A DNA stretch of 64,000 bases from positions 1,240,001 through 1,304,000 of the forward strand of contig NZ_BLRH01000034.1 in the NCBI RefSeq assembly GCF_025996515.1, read 5' to 3'. Of the stretch, positions 52,401-58,034 are shown piece by piece. The position numbers were made by a program, and so were the translations under genes. Source of the stretch: Rhizohabitans arisaemae (GTDB lineage Bacteria; Actinomycetota; Actinomycetes; Streptosporangiales; Streptosporangiaceae). The first letter of the stretch is position 1, and each line of letters starts with the position of its first letter. Under the pieces are notes generated by a model that was not told the DNA's origin, did no database searches, and was given only the letters and a program-made list of their open reading frames with translations.

Positions 52401-52702
52401 CCCCGCTCGGCCTGGACACCGCCAACCGCGCCAGGCGAGGCACCCTCACCCCGATCCCCCTCCGCGTCGAACGCGCCCCGGGAGTCCCTGAAGCGAGGGT
52501 TACCTCGATCCAGGTCGAGGCGTCGGCCGACGACGGCGTCACCTGGTGGCCGATCCCGGTCCTGCCGACAGCCGACGGCTGGACCGCGTTCGTCCTCAAC
52601 CCCGCCGCCGGCGACTTCGTCACCCTGCGCACCGCCGCCGCCGACCGCGCCGGCACCACCGTCAAGCAGACGATCACCCGCGCCTACGCCCTGACCCGCT
52701 GA
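49406..52702 (+). CDS. Secreted subtilisin-like (S8) serine peptidase, paralogue 5
   Basis: 1098 residues. Signal peptide to about 27 (VAILTGLVTAAPPVHA), short Pro/Gly linker, propeptide, catalytic Asp236 (VLDTGYD), His269 (GHGTHVA), Asn364 and Ser437 (GTSMAAPH), fibronectin-like domain, shared C-terminal region ending ITRAYALTR. Distinctive loops are KLGTWGFSESA after the histidine and NMSLSGFDRPGID, where the others have SLGG or SFGD. Like gene 4 it shares the exact RWRDGHLHVIPSDA coding stretch with gene 1. ATG at 49406 with GAAAGG upstream. It closes the array and is followed by a hairpin and repeat copy D. Confidence 0.92.
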   Translation: MRYKAGPTTLAVAILTGLVTAAPPVHAGPGTPPGPAGPGAPVSGKAPAVPGHGDITLITGDRVTVLPGPQDGPPQTKITPGKGRSVTFTQRWRDGHLHVIPSDAREPLARGLLDERLFDVTQLLAWGYGDDRRDDIPVIVQSNVKTAAPPLKAAEDAMSFTGLGLTSSHLPKSRVTEAWKSLGASTGAKTLVGGVTKLWLDGKRAPALERSVPQIGAPTAWAQGLTGEGVTVAVLDTGYDPTHPDLRDAVVQARSFDPEDPDVRDRDGHGTHVASTVAGSGQASGGRHKGVAPGAKLAIGKLGTWGFSESAVLAGMIWAATEVKAKVVNMSLSGFDRPGIDPLEHAVNALTAETGTLFVVAAGNDGPQSVTSPGSADAALTVGAVDKNDGLADFSSTGPRNWDKAIKPDITAPGVAIIAAAAAGTAPGPYTARLGTSMAAPHVAGAAAILAQRHPTWTAEQLKAALIGSAVHKGDAGVFGQGAGRVDVARASTQTVTASPATLSTRFPWPHTGGPVAKTVVYRNWGTTPLTLDLTVEQSGAPLPQGLLELPDREVTVPAGGEAPVTFTLHPAASRAGTHAGVLVARSGEATVRTPVGAHVEPESHDQVIETIGADGGPSLASIEFYNPATGERVDLPTSTGRITARLPLGNWNVYSTIYTPSDRGTTFAHLPFRVEPGGAPLVLDARKGKQITFSVDEPTAVPNPELALTFVNRRNGKLWFESINMWLMTPNTRISVLPSRYPGTGFSARTVWQKRDTYPSPYRYDLIQHHQGGLPDNPTMNAKTTELAKVTATYRSTNPAGGTVFVGTRAYAPGEPTAFPQATALPLPGTLTHYRVPGKDIVWGTTLFHDTGQFTEDQNRTLRRRHYTEVWNNAVFGPAPRTATRTGDELRYRDTSLFADGTPGRTSTDSRTTGTITLTEDGQTLGRTEYTECLNWEPYSCSLTARLPAAGGVYTLTSVARRDPGVGALSTKVETAWTFRSARTATAAPLPLTTVRYTPLGLDTANRARRGTLTPIPLRVERAPGVPEARVTSIQVEASADDGVTWWPIPVLPTADGWTAFVLNPAAGDFVTLRTAAADRAGTTVKQTITRAYALTR

Positions 52703-52726
52703 CCGCCTGATATCCGGTACGACAGC

Positions 52727-52753
52727 CGTGGCCTCCGCACTTTGGGGGCCACG
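52727..52753 (+). terminator. Hairpin terminator of peptidase gene 5
   Basis: Stem CGTGGCC / GGCCACG followed by ACCTTTCCCCCC, 25 bp after the stop; same stem family as after genes 1, 2 and 4. Confidence 0.7.
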
Positions 52754-52787
52754 ACCTTTCCCCCCTCTGGGAACCCCTGATACGGCA

Positions 52788-52841
52788 GATGATCGTTGTC
52801 GTCTGTACCCCCCGGAGGGTGCGCACAACGCAACGATCACC
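52788..52841. repeat. Interspersed palindromic repeat, copy D
   Basis: 54 bp, opening GATGATCGTTGTCG and closing CGCAACGATCACC, with the outer arms GATCGTTG / CAACGATC perfect. It is over 45 kb from copies A-C and lies just after the terminator of peptidase 5. Its 3' flank matches that of degenerate copy E. Confidence 0.85.
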
Positions 52842-53059
52842 AGGCCGATACGGCGGACGCGGCCGAACCCGGCGGACCTGGTCCGGACCGCACCCACCCC
52901 GACATCGCACCCCCGCGTGTCACCCGGACCCGCACGGTACGGGCTGCGCCGGGCCCAGTACCGGCCTCCGCCGCAACGGTCAAGCCGCCTCCGGCCGTAC
53001 CGGCCGAACCGACGCCGCGATCAGGGTGACCTGCGACGGCCCATGGTGAGCGCGAGACA

Positions 53060-54169
53060 TCAGACGCCGGTCCAGCGGGCGAGTTTCAGGGCGAGGTGCA
53101 GCTCCAGGCGGTCCCGGCCGTCGCGCAGGCTCCGGCCGGTGATCTCCTCGATCCGGCCCAGGCGGTAGTAGAGGCTGGTCCGGTGGAGGTGCATCGTGCG
53201 GGCCGTCTCCTGCGCGTCGCAGCCGGTGTCGAGGTAGCGCTCCAGCGTGGCGAGGAGGGTGCCCCGGGCGTCACGCTCGCGCAGGCGGTCGAGCGGATCG
53301 CCCGTGACGACGCCGTGGCCGTACTCGGCGAGGAGGCGGTAGACGCCGAGCCGCTCCCAGGCGAGGACCGGTCCGAGCCCGGGTTCCGCGCGGACGGCCC
53401 GGGCGGCGGCGAGGGCCTGGCGGTGCGCCTGGCGGGCGTCGGCCAGCCGCGGATGGAGGGCGCTGACGCCCACCCGGACACCCGGGCCGGGGACGAACCG
53501 CTCGGCCAGCGTCGCAAGCCGGGCGTCCGGCGACAGCAGGAGGGCCAGGTGGCGTTCGACGCCCGCCCGCGCGACGACCCCCGGCACCCGGTCGCCGAGG
53601 CCGCGGGCGGGGTCCCCCGCCGTGCCCTCGACCACGGCGATCCGGATGGCTCCGTCCCGTTCCACCGCGCCACGGGCGATCAGCGCCGCCTCGGCCTCGG
53701 CGCGGGGTCCCGGAGCCTTTGCGGTGAGGAGGGTACGGAGCAGGCCGGAGCTTCCCGACCTCGACCCCGGCCCTTCGCCGAGGAGCGCCGCGATGGCCTG
53801 TGAGTCGGCGACCGCCCGTTCCCGTTCCGGTACGGTGAGGTGCCGGTCGCCTTCGATGAGCCACAGGTAGCCCAGGCGCGTGCCGCGGTGCAGGAGCGGG
53901 ACGCAGAGCCGGGCCGACATGCGCAGCCGGGGGTTGGCGGCGACGTGGACGGGGCGGGTGGCCCTGCGGATGCCGTGCGCGTCCTGCCAGCGGCTGACCT
54001 CGGCGGGGACCGTCCGGGAGAGGACGGCCTCCGCCCGTACCGGGTCGGCGTCGCCGTGGTGGGCGCTGTGGGCGATCACCCGTCCTTCGGGGTTGTCGAT
54101 GGACACCCCGCGCCCGATCGCGAGCGCCAGGGCTTCGAGGAGTTCCTGCGCTGCCTGGACGATCACCAT
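53060..54169 (-). CDS. PucR-family transcriptional regulator
   Basis: 369 residues. The N-terminal half (about 1-150) is a GAF-like ligand domain with IDNPEGRVIAHSAH and SARLCVPLLHRGTRLGYLWL. The C-terminal PucR helix-turn-helix (about 310-365) reads LERYLDTGCDAQETARTMHL and HRTSLYYRLGRIEEITG. Regulators of this type control purine, proline or amino-acid catabolism genes next to them. Here the divergent neighbour, 125 bp away, is an SHMT-like PLP enzyme, the obvious candidate target. ATG at 54169 lies inside a lower-GC region (54170-54235) that should hold both promoters. The start is chosen because the longer frame upstream is not protein-like. Confidence 0.88.
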   Translation of the reverse strand: MVIVQAAQELLEALALAIGRGVSIDNPEGRVIAHSAHHGDADPVRAEAVLSRTVPAEVSRWQDAHGIRRATRPVHVAANPRLRMSARLCVPLLHRGTRLGYLWLIEGDRHLTVPERERAVADSQAIAALLGEGPGSRSGSSGLLRTLLTAKAPGPRAEAEAALIARGAVERDGAIRIAVVEGTAGDPARGLGDRVPGVVARAGVERHLALLLSPDARLATLAERFVPGPGVRVGVSALHPRLADARQAHRQALAAARAVRAEPGLGPVLAWERLGVYRLLAEYGHGVVTGDPLDRLRERDARGTLLATLERYLDTGCDAQETARTMHLHRTSLYYRLGRIEEITGRSLRDGRDRLELHLALKLARWTGV

Positions 54170-54294
54170 CTGATGGTACCTATTCCGACATTTGCTGGAA
54201 ATATGCCTATTTCTAGTCGGTAGTCGGATATCTGGGGGGAGGGATACGGTCGACCGCAACCCGCCCGGCACAAGCGGCGGAGAAGGAGCGAACC

Positions 54295-55602
54295 GTGGAA
54301 ACCCTCAGCAGCGTCGCCCCCTGGGCATCGGCCGCGGCCCAGGCCCGCCTGCGTGAACTGGAGACCACACTCGCCGGACGCGACGTCCTCGACGCCGTCC
54401 GGGAGTCGATCGAGGCGCACCGGCGCGCCTACGACGAAGACGGCGTCGTCCTGTACGCGGGCACCAACACCATGACCGCCCGGGCGCGCTCCGTCCACGA
54501 CCCGGCGCTGTCCAGCCGGCCCTCCATGGGCTGGCCCGGCGAGAAGTTTCAAGCCGGACTCGACCACCTCGACGCCCTCGAGGTCCTCGCCCCCACCCTC
54601 GTCGCCGACGTCATGGGCGGCCGGTTCGCCGAAGTACGGCTGCAGAGCGCCACCCTGTGCAACCTCGCCGTCTACACCGCCTTCGCCCGGCCCGGCGACA
54701 CGATCGCCGTACTCCCCGAGAACGCCAACGGGCACGCCAGCCACCACGCCCAGGGCGCCGCCGGAATCCGCGGCCTGCGCGTCGTCGACCTCCCCTACGA
54801 CCCCGCGCGGATCGACCTCGACTACGAGCGGCTCCCGCACGTGCTGCGCCTGGAACGCCCCGCCCTCGTCGTCGTCGGCGCCAGCCTCATGCTCTTCCCG
54901 CACGACGTCGCCGCCGTCCGCGCCGCCTGCGACGAGATCGGCGCCCTCCTCGTCTACGACGCCTCACACGTCGCCGGCCTCCTCGCCGGGAAGGCGTTCC
55001 AGGATCCGCTCCGGGACGGCGCCCACCTGATCACCATGTCGACCTACAAGTCCTTCGGCGGACCGCCCGGCGGCGCGATCGTCACCGCCGACCACGACAT
55101 CGCCCGGCGGGTCTCCCGAGCCGCCTACCCCGGCCTGCTCGCCAACTACGACATCGGCAGGCTCGCCCCCCTCGCCGTCACCGCCGCCGACCTGGTGGCG
55201 ACCGGCCAGGACTACGCCCGCCGCTGCATGGCCAACGCCGGCGCCCTCGCCGCCGCCCTCGACGCCGAAGGCTTCACCCTCGCCGGATCGGGTCGCGGCT
55301 GGACCGCCTCCCACCACCTCGCCGTGGACGCCCGGGACTTCGGCGGCGGGGCCGAGGCGGCCCGGCGCCTGGCCGCGGGCGGAATCCACCTCAGCGGCAT
55401 CGAACTCCCCTACCAGGCCGCCGACGAACCCACCCGGGGCCTGCGCATCGGCACCCAGGAGATCACCCGCCACGGCTTCGGCGAGTCCGCCATGCCCAAG
55501 ATCGCCACCCTGATGCGCCGCCTCCTCGTCGACAAACAGGACCCCGCCGACGTCCTCCCCGACACCACAGCCCTCCGCCATACCCACCGCGTCAACCCCT
55601 GA
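54295..55602 (+). CDS. Serine hydroxymethyltransferase-like PLP enzyme
   Basis: 435 residues of the SHMT fold. Blocks are LYAGTNTMTARARSV near residue 52, LQSATLCNLAVYTAF near 110, YDASHVAGLLAGKAF near 220, and the PLP lysine in TMSTYKSFGGPPGG near 245 (normal GlyA has TTHKTLRGPRGG). Substrate residues thus differ from housekeeping GlyA: this could be an alpha-methylserine, threonine-type or phosphonate-related aldolase, or a folate-independent enzyme. It is divergent from a PucR regulator, which fits an inducible catabolic role. The GTG at 54295 follows a GAAGGAG ribosome-binding site. Fold is certain; reaction is not. Confidence 0.82.
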   Translation: METLSSVAPWASAAAQARLRELETTLAGRDVLDAVRESIEAHRRAYDEDGVVLYAGTNTMTARARSVHDPALSSRPSMGWPGEKFQAGLDHLDALEVLAPTLVADVMGGRFAEVRLQSATLCNLAVYTAFARPGDTIAVLPENANGHASHHAQGAAGIRGLRVVDLPYDPARIDLDYERLPHVLRLERPALVVVGASLMLFPHDVAAVRAACDEIGALLVYDASHVAGLLAGKAFQDPLRDGAHLITMSTYKSFGGPPGGAIVTADHDIARRVSRAAYPGLLANYDIGRLAPLAVTAADLVATGQDYARRCMANAGALAAALDAEGFTLAGSGRGWTASHHLAVDARDFGGGAEAARRLAAGGIHLSGIELPYQAADEPTRGLRIGTQEITRHGFGESAMPKIATLMRRLLVDKQDPADVLPDTTALRHTHRVNP

Positions 55603-55704
55603 CCTCCAAGTCTTGTACGGCTGCCGCGGCTCAGGCGGTGATCCGGTCCGGGGCCCTTGACAAACGCGCTCCAACTCAACTCTTGGTGACTGTATCTTTA
55701 CCGT

Positions 55705-56337
55705 GTGATTACGAATGTTTATGTTGATGGGTTCAACCTCTTCTACGGGTGCCTAAAAGGGACCCGTCACAAGTGGCTAGACCTCGATGCCCTTGCCCAT
55801 CGAATGGCCCCTAACCACCAAATTCACCGCATTCGGTACTTCACCGCCAAGATCTCAGCTCGCCCCAACGATCTCGACGGACCCAACAAGCAAGGCTTCT
55901 ACCTGAGAGCCCTGTCAACAATCCCCCATCTCAGCATTCATTTGGGCAGATTCCAACAGAAGAAGACACGAATGCGACTAGCCCACCCACCCCCGGGAGG
56001 TCCTGCGACGGTAGAGGTCATCAAGACTGAGGAGAAGGGGTCAGACGTCAACCTCGCGACCCATCTGCTTGCAGACGCGTTCCGGCAGGATTGCGAGGTA
56101 GCCATCGTTATCAGCAACGACGCCGACTTGGCCGAGCCGATTCGCCTGGTACGCCATGAGATCGGTATTCGAGTGGGTGTGGTCAATCCGCATCCAACTC
56201 GCCGTCGGAGCATCGAACTGGAGGCGGTTTCCCCCACGTTCTTCCGCGAGATTCGCGAATCCGTGCTGGCCGGCTGCCAGTTTCCCGAAAAGCTGGCAGA
56301 TGCCCGTGGAGAAATACGGCGACCCGCGACCTGGTGA
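55705..56337 (+). CDS. NYN-domain protein (LabA/DUF88-like), low GC
   Basis: 210 residues. The PIN-like NYN nuclease fold is shown by NVYVDGFNLFYGCLKG at the start, KGSDVNLATHLLADAF near 112 and AIVISNDADLAEPI near 135, which carry the acidic metal ligands (D9, the D in KGSD, and the D pair in SNDAD). Such proteins are probable RNases. GC is visibly lower (mid-50s percent in the first part, by eye) than the 72% around it, and codon use is less GC-biased, which suggests transfer. The GTG at 55705 has no ribosome-binding site; a TATCTT at 55693-55698 would give a leaderless message. A hairpin follows the stop. Confidence 0.82.
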   Translation: MITNVYVDGFNLFYGCLKGTRHKWLDLDALAHRMAPNHQIHRIRYFTAKISARPNDLDGPNKQGFYLRALSTIPHLSIHLGRFQQKKTRMRLAHPPPGGPATVEVIKTEEKGSDVNLATHLLADAFRQDCEVAIVISNDADLAEPIRLVRHEIGIRVGVVNPHPTRRRSIELEAVSPTFFREIRESVLAGCQFPEKLADARGEIRRPATW

Positions 56338-56345
56338 AAAATACA

Positions 56346-56370
56346 AGGCCCCGTCCTACGGACGAGGCCT
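56346..56370 (+). terminator. Hairpin downstream of the NYN gene
   Basis: AGGCCCCGTCC / GGACGAGGCCT with one mismatch and a 3-base loop, 8 bp after the stop; no U tract. Confidence 0.55.
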
Positions 56371-56441
56371 GTTCCCACCGGCGCGTGTCCAATGGGGCGA
56401 TAGATCAAGCTAACCAGCTCGCTAAGTACCTGTCAACTCAC

Positions 56442-56564
56442 TCAGCGCAAGCAGGTGGCAGCTGGGGCGGACATGAGAGGTTCCGCAGCGACCAGGTCGA
56501 TGTTCACCGGGCTCGGCTCTCCGGCGGGACGGGAGGCGAGGCGGATCTCACGGGTGGCGACCAT
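56442..56564 (-). pseudogene. 5' remnant of an MDR oxidoreductase gene
   Basis: From the ATG at 56564 the frame reads VATREIRLASRPAGEPSP, nearly identical to the start of the intact oxidoreductase at 57936, including the ribosome-binding region. Likeness ends after about 28 codons (VNIDLVAAEP) and the frame then runs into unrelated sequence. It is one arm of a duplicated divergent promoter. Confidence 0.8.
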
Positions 56565-56702
56565 CGGGTGCTCCTTGGCAGGTGCTGCTCTTTCTGACAA
56601 GGTCAACTGTGCCGAGGGCCACACACGATCCGCTGGGGGTAGCGTGACCTGGTGCGATTTGGTGTGCTGGGCCCGGTGTCGGTGTGAACCTCGGACGGGC
56701 GA
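56488..56702. repeat. Decayed direct duplicate of the oxidoreductase/SARP promoter region
   Basis: About 215 bp that align with 57858-58085 in the same orientation at roughly 85% by eye, with an 11-bp deletion after GCTGGGGGTAGCG. It includes both start codons. Together with the intact copy it brackets the oxidoreductase gene as direct repeats. Confidence 0.82.
56653..56688 (+). pseudogene. 5' remnant of the AfsR/SARP regulator gene
   Basis: GTG followed by codons for RFGVLGPVSV, matching the first eleven residues of the intact regulator (RFGVLGPLAV), and then TGA. The reading frame is closed and nothing further is alike beyond CGGACGGGCG. Confidence 0.75.
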
Positions 56703-56934
56703 ACCATGGCCCCGCCCATCGAAATGAACGGTGCGCGATCAGTCGAGTTCACTCGCTCCGCACCTGTCACGTTACCCAAAGCAGCTTCCGCACATCCGCC
56801 GCGGACGAGAACGGTCGATCATCGACATTCGGTTGTGCGTCAGGGACATGGCCATCCGGGACGGAACATCACAAGCAGGCGGCCACGACCGGCATGCCGT
56901 TCTCATCGCAGAACACGGGATCCCGGATCGTGGG
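56703..56934. other. Non-coding stretch after the duplicated segment
   Basis: About 230 bp between the decayed promoter copy and the oxidoreductase stop. It has slightly lower GC than its surroundings and no recognisable gene. It may be what is left of a deleted first oxidoreductase copy, but no likeness to that gene is seen. Confidence 0.4.
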
Positions 56935-57936
56935 TCAGAGCCTCACCAGCATCTTGCCGACGTTGCCGCCGCGCAGGACGTCCAGGAAGGCGGCGGGGGC
57001 CTGTTCGAGGCCCTCGGCCACCGTCAGTTCGGTGTACAGGGAGCCGTCGGCGAGCCAGCCCGCGGCCTTGCCGATCCACTCGGGGAAGAGCGGGAAGTAG
57101 GTGTTGACCAGCATGCCGCGCAGGGAGGCGTCCTTGGCGGCCAGCCGGAACAGGTTGGCGGGGCCGGGAACGGGCTCGGTGGCGTTGTAGGAGCTGATGG
57201 CGCCGACCATGGCGATCCGGGCACCGGGCCGCAGGGCGTCGAGGGCGGCCGCCAGATGGTCGCCGCCGACGTTGTCGAGGTAGACGTCGATGCCGTCGGG
57301 GGCGGCCTGGGCGAGCTGCTCCCTGAGGGACCCGGCGCGGTAGTCGATGGCCGCGTCGTAGCCGAAGTCCTGCACCAGTTTCCCGGCCTTCACCGGGCCG
57401 CCGGCCGAGCCGATCACGCGGGCGGCGCCGAGTTTGCGGGCGAGCTGCCCGGCGACGCCGCCGACGGCGCCGGCCGCGGCCGAGATCCAGACGACGTCGC
57501 CCCGCCGTACCGGAGCCACCTCGGTCAGCGCCGCGTAGGCGGTCAACCCGGTGGTGCCGAGAACGCCCAGGTACGCCTCGGCGGGGGCGAGGTCCGTGTC
57601 GGCGACCGTCACGGCGGCGTCGTCGAGCACCGCGTGCTCCCGCCAGCCGGCGAAGTGCACGACGGTGGCTCCGACCGGCACCTGCGGCGACCGCGAGGCG
57701 ACGACCTCTCCGACCGCCGAGCCTTCCAGGACCGCGCCCAGCCGGAACGGCGGGATGTAGGACTCGACGTCGTCCATGCGTCCGCGCATGTACGGGTCCA
57801 CCGACATCCAGGTGTTGCGTACCAGCACCTGCCCTTCGCCGGGTTCCGGCAGCTCTGCGACGACCAGGTCGAAGTTCGCCGGGCTCGGCTCTCCGGCGGG
57901 GCGGGAGGCGAGGTGGATCTCACGGGTGGTGACCAT
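56935..57936 (-). CDS. NADP-dependent MDR oxidoreductase (CurA/leukotriene B4 dehydrogenase type)
   Basis: Zinc-free medium-chain reductase of 333 residues that reduces activated double bonds with NADPH in the cytosol. Blocks are RNTWMSVDPYMRGRM near residue 40, the Rossmann segment ISAAAGAVGGVAGQLARKLG near 150, VIGSAGGPVKAGKL near 172, IDVYLDNVGGDHL near 215 and MVGAISSYNA near 245. Substrate unknown, probably an alpha,beta-unsaturated ketone or a quinone. It is divergent from the SARP regulator 98 bp away and likely controlled by it. ATG at 57936 with an AAGGAGC ribosome-binding site. The gene lies between direct repeats of its own promoter region. Confidence 0.9.
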   Translation of the reverse strand: MVTTREIHLASRPAGEPSPANFDLVVAELPEPGEGQVLVRNTWMSVDPYMRGRMDDVESYIPPFRLGAVLEGSAVGEVVASRSPQVPVGATVVHFAGWREHAVLDDAAVTVADTDLAPAEAYLGVLGTTGLTAYAALTEVAPVRRGDVVWISAAAGAVGGVAGQLARKLGAARVIGSAGGPVKAGKLVQDFGYDAAIDYRAGSLREQLAQAAPDGIDVYLDNVGGDHLAAALDALRPGARIAMVGAISSYNATEPVPGPANLFRLAAKDASLRGMLVNTYFPLFPEWIGKAAGWLADGSLYTELTVAEGLEQAPAAFLDVLRGGNVGKMLVRL

Positions 57937-58034
57937 TGCGTGCTCCTTGGCGGGTGCTGCTCTTCCGGACGAGGTCAACTGTGCCGAGGGCCGCGCACGA
58001 TCCACTGGGGGTTCGCTGCGGGTAGCGTGACTTG

